A stretch of 13,322 nt of DNA from JAWXCM01 sp034408745 (GTDB lineage: Bacteria > Acidobacteriota > Terriglobia > Bryobacterales > Bryobacteraceae). A program made the position numbers and the translations under genes. Each line of letters starts with the position of its first letter. Within the stretch, counting starts at the first letter, position 1. Below, piece after piece: positions 8,401 through 13,322 of this stretch. The DNA is taken from NCBI GenBank assembly GCA_034408745.1, contig JAWXCM010000354.1:1-13322 (forward strand), read 5' to 3'. The notes beneath the pieces were generated by a model, which was not told the origin of the DNA, searched no databases, and worked only from the letters and a program-made list of their open reading frames with translations.

Positions 8401-8882
8401 CCAGGGGGCTCGGTCGGTGCCGGGGCGGTCTGGCGCTCGAGGTCGGAGAGGCCGTCGGCGAGCTGGGTGAAGCGGGCGGTCTGGAAGGTGTTGGTCGCTT
8501 TAGCCGGCGCTGGGGGGGCCGGGGCGAATGTCAGTGCCCACTCCTGCGGTGCGGCCGGATCGGAAATGGTGCGCTTTTCCGGTTTAAAGCCGAACATTTC
8601 CACGGTGACGGACCATTCTCCGCCGGCCGGGAGGGCGAGGGTGTAGCTGCCCATTTCGTCGGTGGTGGCCGTTAGCTTCCTGTCGCCTTGTACGGCGACG
8701 ACGGTAGCACCGGGGATCGGCTGTTGCTCGACGCGGACGACACCGGTGAGGGTTGCTCCATAAGCGACGACAGAGCACAGGAATAGGCACACGAATCGCA
8801 GGAACACTTCACATAGGCAAACACTGGTCAGCGGTTTAGGTTTCGGGAAACTCTTCGGTTCTCCCCGTGTTTCTGCATTCAT
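5481..8882 (-). CDS. Oar-like TonB-dependent-receptor-type outer-membrane protein with N-terminal carboxypeptidase-regulatory domain
   Basis: A 1133-residue predicted outer-membrane barrel protein. From ATG 8882: a signal peptide with a long n-region (hydrophobic core about 27-42); a CarboxypepD_reg-like beta-sandwich (about 43-120, with GVVRVEQQPIPGATVVAV and DEMGSYTLALPAG); a linker with the motif TSFVVNGSVSQG (171-182); a Gly/Ala-rich low-complexity stretch (209-260); then a barrel from about 305 containing YNLTLGGPL (339-347). The protein ends in RFRF, typical of outer-membrane barrels. I see no separate plug domain between the regulatory domain and the barrel. Start choice is uncertain: ATG 8882 overlaps the divergent gene's ATG, whereas GTG 8807 would give a compact signal peptide but lacks an obvious ribosome site; an upstream open frame to 9149 is antisense to the small gene. 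The stop overlaps the VWA ATG by one base. It may transport a glycan or peptide, or anchor the VWA protein and sulfatase; the substrate is unknown. Confidence 0.88.
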   Translation of the reverse strand: MNAETRGEPKSFPKPKPLTSVCLCEVFLRFVCLFLCSVVAYGATLTGVVRVEQQPIPGATVVAVQGDRKLTATTDEMGSYTLALPAGGEWSVTVEMFGFKPEKRTISDPAAPQEWALTFAPAPPAPAKATNTFQTARFTQLADGLSDLERQTAPAPTEPPGENRDSGIIDTSFVVNGSVSQGLSEPREQDTSFLLRMANEVPPGTAPAEAGGGSFAAATSGVSAGGGGGRRAAAGGGGAAPGKGAKRAAAAKGPFGAGGPSERFKAYLDKLPKDEQAKVLKRLAQRRGTERSFGNKNKKGQPGIRGQFSYTAGNSFFDARSYAITGQYFDKPDYAQNRYNLTLGGPLAITRIPALARTQFTFAWSAGRNRGPYSGFGIVPTALQRAGDFSETQIRGPVTVHDPTTGAPFAGNRIPESRVNPAATGLLKFLPLPNRTSTVQNYQFVASTSRNSDELNFRINQSLSQKNRISGGYTRQSRNSNNPQLLGYIDDISGSGYTVDAGWTFIIGPKRVNDLRFRINRDRNETLPYFANRENTSAALGISGPAVNNPLTWGPPNINFTNFADITDAAPLLRHNQTVSITDSVSISRGNHTIGAGLEFRWARIDTNTDQNARGSLNFSGLLTSGLNSAGQPLPGTGFDFADFLLGFPQSSSIRYGTTSTFFRSNIYATWFQDEWRLRNNLTLNLGLRYEYYTPFYERDGHLANLDIAPAFTAVAVVTPAQPGPYSGQFPRGLVDPDKNNLGPRFGFAWRPIPKSHLQIRGGYSIFFDGAAYNNIASRLAGQPPFASTSSLSTSLSRRLTLQNGFGNFGELGKTVTNNFAVARNYLLPYAQTWNFSVQQELVGHVIELACTGTKGTRLDVLRQPNRAAPGSPLTAEQRRLIGNAVGFTFDSSEANSIFHSGTLRVTRRLRKGLSYNASYTWAKSIDNASNIGGGGGTVAQDDGNLAAERGLSSFDLRHQFQLTHLISSPFGENAFFLKDRSIAAKLLKDWNLSTTFVARTGRPFTARVLGNISDAGGTGSTGSGRADSTGQPVTGTSGFFNAQAFMTPPSGRFGNAGRNTIPGPGFTGINVSFGRSFNLGEKHRFEIRANSENALNQVNYTSLGTVINALNYGSPTNVSSMRQVTLTARFRF
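8103..8258 (-). repeat. Gly/Ala-rich low-complexity coding segment in the barrel gene
   Basis: Codons 209-260 of the barrel protein, counted from ATG 8882, are mainly Gly, Ala, Lys and Arg, with runs such as GGGGG and RRAAAGGGGAAPGKG. The DNA is correspondingly dense in GCC/GGC-type triplets. It sits between the N-terminal regulatory domain and the barrel, where a plug domain would be expected. It is likely disordered, and probably variable in length between strains. Confidence 0.8.
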
Positions 8883-9252
8883 GAAGAAGCTTTTCCTCCT
8901 TTCTGTTTTCGCCCTGGCGATGTCCGTCGCCTCGGCTGCGAGTATTGACGGGAAATGGTCGGTTGACGTGCAGACCGGCGGTAAGAAGGCCGCTGCGAAG
9001 AAACTGACGTTCGTTATGGATTTGAAGAGCTCCGGTGACGCTCTTTCGGGTACGGTCAGCGCCGAGGGTAAGGCTCGGTCGGTGTCTGTTGCCGAGGGTA
9101 AGGTGACCGGGGATTCGTTCCGGTTTGTTACGGTCCAGGGGGACAACAAGGTGGTCTGGTCGGGTACGGTTAAGGGCGATGCGATTAGCGGGTCCCGGGG
9201 TCGGGACGGGGCTAAGCGGGCTCCTTCGTTTACTGGCTCTCGGGTTAAGTAG
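8881..9252 (+). CDS. Small secreted beta-rich protein of unknown function
   Basis: A 123-residue protein. Residues 1-19 are a clear Sec signal peptide (MKKLFLLSVFALAMSVASA). The mature part opens with IDGKW and alternates short beta-type stretches with G/D turns (DALSGTVSAEGK, then EGKVTGDSFRF, then GTVKGDAISG). This looks like a repeated beta-hairpin unit with D-x-[LIF]-[SR] turns. From memory, small proteins with this GKW...GTV...G-D pattern are common in Acidobacteriota; none has a function that I know. The tail is basic (RGRDGAKRAP, ending in K). ATG 8881 is favoured by the signal peptide although no Shine-Dalgarno is visible upstream. It diverges from the barrel gene with start codons overlapping as CATG, and the two may share regulation. 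Codons favour GGT, GTT and TCT more than neighbouring genes. Tandem hairpins follow the stop. Confidence 0.75.
   Translation: MKKLFLLSVFALAMSVASAASIDGKWSVDVQTGGKKAAAKKLTFVMDLKSSGDALSGTVSAEGKARSVSVAEGKVTGDSFRFVTVQGDNKVVWSGTVKGDAISGSRGRDGAKRAPSFTGSRVK
8895..8902 (-). promoter_or_regulatory. Shine-Dalgarno-like AAAGGAGG upstream of the barrel gene ATG
   Basis: On the minus strand AAAGGAGG lies 12 nt before ATG 8882, slightly far but the best ribosome-site match near this gene. It favours ATG 8882 over GTG 8807. It lies inside the divergent gene, over codons for Leu-Leu-Ser of that signal peptide, so it could be a by-product of CTC-CTT codons. Confidence 0.35.
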
Positions 9253-9254
9253 AT

Positions 9255-9274
9255 GGCGGGTCTGGGGACCCGCC
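9255..9274. terminator. Perfect 8-bp hairpin, first of a tandem pair
   Basis: GGCGGGTC (9255-9262), loop TGGG (9263-9266) and GACCCGCC (9267-9274) pair perfectly. It starts 3 nt after the stop of the small secreted gene and lies in the convergent gap before the toroid gene's 3' end. There is no following T-run on the plus strand, so it may be a bidirectional transcription barrier or mRNA 3'-end stabiliser instead of a classical terminator. Confidence 0.6.
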
Positions 9275-9292
9275 GCAGCTCTGGGGAGCTGC
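9275..9292. terminator. Perfect 7-bp hairpin, second of a tandem pair
   Basis: GCAGCTC (9275-9281), loop TGGG (9282-9285) and GAGCTGC (9286-9292) pair perfectly, directly abutting the first hairpin. Both share the core TCTGGGGA around the loop while their outer stems differ. CCCCCTTCTG follows on the plus strand, a weak T-tract. Between here and the toroid gene's stop (9293-9327) I see nothing else. Confidence 0.6.
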
Positions 9293-9327
9293 CCCCCTTC
9301 TGATTTCCAGGGTTGATTTGTGGCTGG

Positions 9328-10911
9328 TTATTCCAGGTGGATTTCTATGGTGCTGTGGAAGGGGGTGTAGCCGGTTATGTAGAGTTTGGGGCCTGGGAAC
9401 GGGGGCTCGGCTCCCCTTACCTGGTGGTATTTGTGCTCGTTTTTTGGGTGGGTCACTTTTATTTTGTTTTTGCCCCGGGTGATTACGGAGACGGTGGGGC
9501 TCAGGGACTCAACTGTGCTGCCCTCGCGCAGGCCTAGCTCGATCGTGAGGGGGATATTGGGGGTTCCTTCTGACTTTATGGTCAGGCGGAAGCCGCCTCG
9601 GATTTCCTCCACTTCGGCGGACTGGTCTAGTTTGTTTAGCTCGGTTACCTTTCGCTTTGGTCTTGCGGAGGGCCAGTCCGTTACCTTTTCATTGATGGGC
9701 TGGTAGTAGCCAGCTTCGAGGTGCTGCTTCAGGTCTTTGGTTGGGACGAACTGGCCCTTGCCGAAGAAGGATGTTGAGAACCTTACGGCTTCGATGATGG
9801 CGTCGCCGTGGCGGACGGTGAAGAAGCGGCTGGTGCCGTCCAACAGGACGCTGGCGCTGGTTTGGCCTCGGCGGTAGCGGACCAGGCGGATGGCTTTGAA
9901 TTCGCGGCGGAAGTTGTCGGGGAGCGGAGCGTCGGCGGGCATAGTGCCGGCGATCTCGGGCATGTCGAGCATGTAGGCGAGACTTCCGGATTTGGGTTCG
10001 GCTCTGCGGGCTAGCGTCGCGAACTGGCCGTTCTTGTCGAGGACGGCGAGGGCTCGCAGCGGGAACCAGTAGCGGTCCATTGTGCCGCGTTCATTGAGGT
10101 CCTGGCGGCGGCTGATCTCGGTGACCACTTCGCCGTCGGCGTGGATGAGGTAGAGCATCGCGTTCAGGTTTTTGCGGACCGGATCGAGGAGCCGCGGCCG
10201 CTTTAGCTTGAGGGCGAGGACGGTGAAGGCGTGGTCGCAGACGGTGTTGTAGATCGTTGTGCTGCGTTCGTAATATTGGCCGTCCTCATCGATATCTATG
10301 CCTTCGGCGAGCCACTGGTCGATGCGCCGGGTATAGGCCGGATTCGGCCATAATTCGTTGATTTGTGCGAGGGCGGCGGACACGACCCAGCGGTGATTGG
10401 GCGTGTGGATGCCGCCCTTTGCCATTCCGGCACCAGCCTTTTTGAGGAAAGGCTCGAGTGCCTTTTCGATCTCGGGGGCTCCGTTTTTGCGGGCGACCGA
10501 GGCGGCGGCTCCGACGTTGTGCACGACAAAACCGGTGTCGGGCGGGGAGTTGAAGTTGGTGGAGAGCAGGTCAATGTTGCCATCGGTGGACTGAATGCTC
10601 TCGAGGTACTTTGCGGCAGCCTGGATGCGGCGTACGAGGTCGGGGTTCTTGTGGAACTTCGAGCTCTGGTGGACGAATGCGGCGGCGAGGGTCGCGGTCA
10701 GGCCGGAGGCTCCGCCTGGTCCCCAAAGTTCTGTGGCGTCCGGGACTCCGCCGAATCTGGGCGAAGCGGGGTCCATGTTCTGGACCTTGAGGAAGTGCTC
10801 GACGCCTTCGTCATTCCGGCGAATCATGGCCGGTTCGATATTTACGGGGATGGCGGCGTTTACGGGGATGGCGGCTGAAGCGGCCATCGAAATTGCATGT
10901 CTTCGCGTCAT
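9328..10911 (-). CDS. Exported probable alpha/alpha-toroid plus beta-sandwich protein (lyase-like, function unproven)
   Basis: A 527-residue protein whose exact family I do not recognise. Residues 1-25 form a signal region with a twin-arginine-like MTRRHAI and an Ala-rich core. Residues 33-310 are helix-rich with repeated small-residue helices and aromatic motifs, as expected of an alpha/alpha toroid: GFVVHNVG (127-134), GGIHTPNHRWVVSAAL (166-181), GQYYERS (211-217) and TTIYN (218-222). Residues ~340-527 are beta-rich, like the sandwich following toroids in heparinase II/III-type lyases. Asn172, His173, Arg174, Tyr213/214 and Tyr221 are candidate active-site residues by analogy only. ATG 10911 is chosen over 10953 because it lies 4 nt after the M1 peptidase stop and starts the signal peptide; no ribosome site is visible, suggesting reinitiation. 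A glycoside hydrolase is the main alternative. Confidence 0.7.
   Translation of the reverse strand: MTRRHAISMAASAAIPVNAAIPVNIEPAMIRRNDEGVEHFLKVQNMDPASPRFGGVPDATELWGPGGASGLTATLAAAFVHQSSKFHKNPDLVRRIQAAAKYLESIQSTDGNIDLLSTNFNSPPDTGFVVHNVGAAASVARKNGAPEIEKALEPFLKKAGAGMAKGGIHTPNHRWVVSAALAQINELWPNPAYTRRIDQWLAEGIDIDEDGQYYERSTTIYNTVCDHAFTVLALKLKRPRLLDPVRKNLNAMLYLIHADGEVVTEISRRQDLNERGTMDRYWFPLRALAVLDKNGQFATLARRAEPKSGSLAYMLDMPEIAGTMPADAPLPDNFRREFKAIRLVRYRRGQTSASVLLDGTSRFFTVRHGDAIIEAVRFSTSFFGKGQFVPTKDLKQHLEAGYYQPINEKVTDWPSARPKRKVTELNKLDQSAEVEEIRGGFRLTIKSEGTPNIPLTIELGLREGSTVESLSPTVSVITRGKNKIKVTHPKNEHKYHQVRGAEPPFPGPKLYITGYTPFHSTIEIHLE
10841..10876 (-). repeat. Two-copy 18-bp tandem repeat inside the toroid gene's signal region
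   Basis: TTTACGGGGATGGCGGCG (10841-10858) is followed at once by the same 18 bases with one change at the last position (10859-10876). In frame on the minus strand each copy encodes Ala-Ala-Ile-Pro-Val-Asn, giving AAIPVNAAIPVN at residues 13-24. It duplicates sequence at the likely signal-peptidase site region. Confidence 0.9.
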
Positions 10912-10915
10912 GGTT

Positions 10916-13322
10916 TTAGTCTGCCGGGTATTGTTTGAGGAAACGGGCCACATCGGGTTGCTGGGCGGGCACCCGGGCCTCGCAGAGCTGGATGCTTTCG
11001 AGTGTTTTGGCGAGGGAGCGCTGGCCTCCGCTGATGGTCTGGATTCGCTGCTCGAAGAAGTTCTGCACCTGCGAGTAGCCTTCGGTGCTGCAGAAGCTGG
11101 CTCCGGCTACGGGCAGGATGGCTCCGGCTCCGACGCCGAGGCGTGTTGGGAGGCGGGGGAGCAGTTTGTCGTAATTGGCGGTTACGAATTCCCAGGGGAG
11201 CGTGCGGGTTTCGGGGTTCTCCTGGTAGTCCATGAGAAGGCCCGTAAGTTCGCGCACGTCGAGTTCGCCGGTGAGCATGAGGTTGAGGCCTCGTTTGGCG
11301 ATTTCGCTGTCGCGGAAGTTGCCGATGGCGTCGAGGATACGCTGCCGTTCGCGGCGGACCTTCGACTTTTTGGCTTCGGCGAGGAGGGCTTCAAAGAGGT
11401 CCTTGTCCCCGTGCCAGGCGGCGACTCGCAGGACGGAGCTGACCATTTCGGGCTGGACGGCCTTGCGGTCCTTCAGCCACTCCATGGTGAGTTTTCTGGC
11501 TTCGGTGGCGAGGGCCTTGTCTTCGCCGAGGGTGGCGACGAATTCGAGAAGTCCAGGGCGAAGGAGTCGATTTTCGGCGTCTTCTCCGGATTTCCCGGCC
11601 CAGCCGAGGGAATGCGCTTTTTCGCCATAGAATTCGCGGATCATTTTTCCGAAATTGTGAGTTAGTTCGCTGGGAACGCTGCGGCGCACGCTTTCGACGA
11701 CTTCTTTCGAGGCGGAAAGCACTTCGCGTTCGGGTCCGAGGCGGAACTCGCGTGCGAGGGCGAGGGCGTCGCTGGCGGGCATTCGGCCGTTCTTAACGAG
11801 GGCCTGGGCGTTGCGAAGCATGTCCACTTTCTCTGGCACCGATAATTTCGCGGGATTCTTTTGTAATTTCGCCGCGAGGTCGCCTTTATAGAGGATGTGG
11901 TAGTAGCCGGTGCCCTGGTCGTTGGCTGTGAGCCAGGTGGGGCAGGTCTTCGATTCGCGGAGGGCGATTTCGTCTTTCGGGTCTGTAATCAGGACGCACT
12001 GGCGGCTGGTTTTACCGTCGGCTTCCCAGCGGAGGCAGACGGGGACGGGCCAGAATTCGTTGCGATTTCCCGTGGATCCGAGGGGCAGGGAACGCTCCTG
12101 GGTGATGGCGACTTTCGGGCCTGTCTGCTGGTCGCATTTGAGCTCGACTGTGAGGAGCGGGAGGCCGCCGCGGTCGAGGTATTGGGAGAAGGGGGCGCGG
12201 ATGTCGCGGCCTGCGGCCTGGCTGATGGAATCGAGGAAATCGGATGCGGTGGCATTGCCCCACATGTGCTTCCGCATGTAGGCCTGGACGCCCTTCTGGA
12301 ACTTGTCACTGCCGACGTAGTTTTCGAACATGCGGATGACGGCTCCACCTTTCTGGTAGGTGATTCCGTCGAAGGCATTGCCGATGTCGCCGTGGTCTTC
12401 GATGGGCTGGCGGACTTTGCGGGAACTGACGAGCTGATCCTGCGACATGACTCCGGCTTTGGAGTTGACGGCCTGCACCTGCGAGTTCCACTCGGGGTGA
12501 AGTTTGCCGTTGATCTTGTTGGCCATCCAGGTGGCGAAGGCTTCGTTGAGCCAGATGTCGTCCCACCAGGCTGGTGTCACCATGTTGCCGAACCACTGGT
12601 GGGCGAGTTCGTGGGTGATGGTTCCGGCGGACTGGCGCTGTCGCATCAGGGTGTCGTCTTCGGGGCGGGAGAGCAGGATTGTCTGCTGATAGGTGATGAG
12701 TCCGGCGTTTTCCATGGCGCCGAAGCCGACGGTGATGGGGATGGCGACCTGGTCGAGCTTCTCATAGGGATAGGGCTGTCCGAAGTATTCTTCGAGGGCG
12801 GCGATGATGGCGGGCGTGATCTTGTTGGCCCATGCGGCTTCGGCGGCGCGGCCCTTCATGACGATGGCGCGGACGGGGATGTTGCGGCGTCCGGCTTTGC
12901 CGCCGTCGACGACGTCGAACGGGCCGACTGCGAGGGCCACGAGATAGCTGGGGAGTGGCTTCGTCTCGTTAAATTTCACTACGCGCAGGCCGTTTTCCGT
13001 GGCTTCCGACTGCTGGGGCGTGTTGGAGAAGGCTCCCATTCCGGGCGGGACCCGCAGGGTCAGCTTCCATGGCACTTTCATCTGCGGCTCGTCAAAGCAG
13101 GGGAAGGCGCGGCGGGCGCTGGTGGGCTCGAACTGCGTGTAGACGTAGGTATTTCCGGCTTCGGTCTGGGCGAAGAGTCCCTCGACGTCATTGCGCGAGA
13201 ATTTGCCCGTGAAATTGATGGTGAGGGTGGTTTTCCCGGCGGGGATGGGGGAGGGGGTCTGGAGACCCTGGAACTCTTTTCCGCCGGGCACGGGCTGCGC
13301 GGACTGGGCGCCGATGGTGGCC
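10916..13322 (-). CDS. M1-family zinc aminopeptidase (N-terminus outside window)
   Basis: About 800 residues of a gluzincin that removes N-terminal amino acids from peptides. Numbering from the codon at 13291, the substrate-binding GAMEN is at 191-195 and the zinc site is H227-E-L-A-H231 with E250 in WLNEAFA (HEXXH-X18-E). The transition-state tyrosine is Y312 in TYQKGG. All key residues are present, so it should be active. Before them is the N-terminal beta-saddle (RAFPCFDEP); after about 450 comes a helical ERAP1-like C-terminal domain. The frame stays open to the window edge (…ATIGAQSAQPVPGGKE), so the GTG at 13291 is not a start. By family length perhaps 60-90 residues, including any signal peptide, are missing. 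It ends 4 nt before the toroid gene, suggesting an operon. No gene name is assigned because several M1 types occur in one genome. Confidence 0.93.
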   Translation of the reverse strand, partial: ATIGAQSAQPVPGGKEFQGLQTPSPIPAGKTTLTINFTGKFSRNDVEGLFAQTEAGNTYVYTQFEPTSARRAFPCFDEPQMKVPWKLTLRVPPGMGAFSNTPQQSEATENGLRVVKFNETKPLPSYLVALAVGPFDVVDGGKAGRRNIPVRAIVMKGRAAEAAWANKITPAIIAALEEYFGQPYPYEKLDQVAIPITVGFGAMENAGLITYQQTILLSRPEDDTLMRQRQSAGTITHELAHQWFGNMVTPAWWDDIWLNEAFATWMANKINGKLHPEWNSQVQAVNSKAGVMSQDQLVSSRKVRQPIEDHGDIGNAFDGITYQKGGAVIRMFENYVGSDKFQKGVQAYMRKHMWGNATASDFLDSISQAAGRDIRAPFSQYLDRGGLPLLTVELKCDQQTGPKVAITQERSLPLGSTGNRNEFWPVPVCLRWEADGKTSRQCVLITDPKDEIALRESKTCPTWLTANDQGTGYYHILYKGDLAAKLQKNPAKLSVPEKVDMLRNAQALVKNGRMPASDALALAREFRLGPEREVLSASKEVVESVRRSVPSELTHNFGKMIREFYGEKAHSLGWAGKSGEDAENRLLRPGLLEFVATLGEDKALATEARKLTMEWLKDRKAVQPEMVSSVLRVAAWHGDKDLFEALLAEAKKSKVRRERQRILDAIGNFRDSEIAKRGLNLMLTGELDVRELTGLLMDYQENPETRTLPWEFVTANYDKLLPRLPTRLGVGAGAILPVAGASFCSTEGYSQVQNFFEQRIQTISGGQRSLAKTLESIQLCEARVPAQQPDVARFLKQYPAD

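Noticed and set aside
7107..8675. 522-codon open frame on the plus strand opposite the barrel gene
   Set aside because: Low-complexity Gly/Val/Glu-rich translation is the complement of the barrel protein's Gly/Ala/Pro-rich region; no motif supports it.
8883..9149. Extension of the barrel gene to ATG 9149
   Set aside because: The extra 89 residues are antisense to the secreted small protein, lack a signal peptide at their start, and precede the hydrophobic signal core by over 110 residues.
10912..10953. Extension of the toroid gene to 10953
   Set aside because: It would overlap the M1 peptidase gene by 38 nt and place the signal peptide 14 residues inside the protein.
13289..13291. GTG as start of the M1 peptidase
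   Set aside because: The frame remains open to the window edge and the N-terminal beta domain would be truncated; the true start lies outside.
1..13322. CRISPR arrays, tRNA/rRNA genes, insertion sequences, phage or classic defence genes
   Set aside because: No regularly spaced direct repeats, cloverleaf sequence, transposase or integrase motifs were seen; all long frames on the supported strands are accounted for by the genes listed.

Overview
The window looks like a chromosomal segment of an Acidobacteriota genome, most likely near the Bryobacterales/Solibacter group. The evidence is GC-rich sequence, a VWA protein of the Acidobacteria-specific type, a giant Oar/TonB-like outer-membrane barrel with an N-terminal carboxypeptidase-regulatory domain, a YpdA-type flavoprotein, and a small secreted beta-rich protein of a kind I associate with this phylum. 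The assignment rests on recognising families, not on a search.

Layout. Positions 1-2059 (+ strand) hold a tight three-gene run: the 3' end of alaS, then ypdA, then an exported SAM-dependent methyltransferase, with 4-nt gaps. It meets the next run tail to tail: the two stop codons form the palindrome TAATTA with no spacer. Positions 2060-8882 (- strand), read from right to left, encode an Oar-like barrel protein, a VWA-domain protein and a formylglycine sulfatase. They are joined by a 1-nt and then a 4-nt overlap, so this is almost certainly one translationally coupled operon. A small secreted protein (8881-9252, +) starts divergently, and its ATG overlaps the furthest plausible start of the barrel gene. 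Two adjacent GC-rich hairpins with identical loops separate it from the last run. Positions 9328-13322 (- strand) encode an M1 zinc aminopeptidase, whose N-terminus lies beyond the window, followed 4 nt later by an exported protein with a probable alpha/alpha-toroid plus beta-sandwich fold.

How they may work together. The most coherent candidate system is barrel, VWA protein and sulfatase: an outer-membrane pore or receptor, an envelope VWA protein, and a Tat-exported sulfatase whose motifs resemble heparan N-sulfatase (SGSH). The nearby toroid protein has lyase-like features and the M1 peptidase would add hydrolytic capacity. Together they suggest scavenging of sulfated glycans or glycoproteins, but this is inferred from gene order and family membership and no substrate can be read from the sequence. 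There is no CRISPR array, RNA gene, insertion sequence or phage gene. No stretch longer than about 75 bases lacks a gene.
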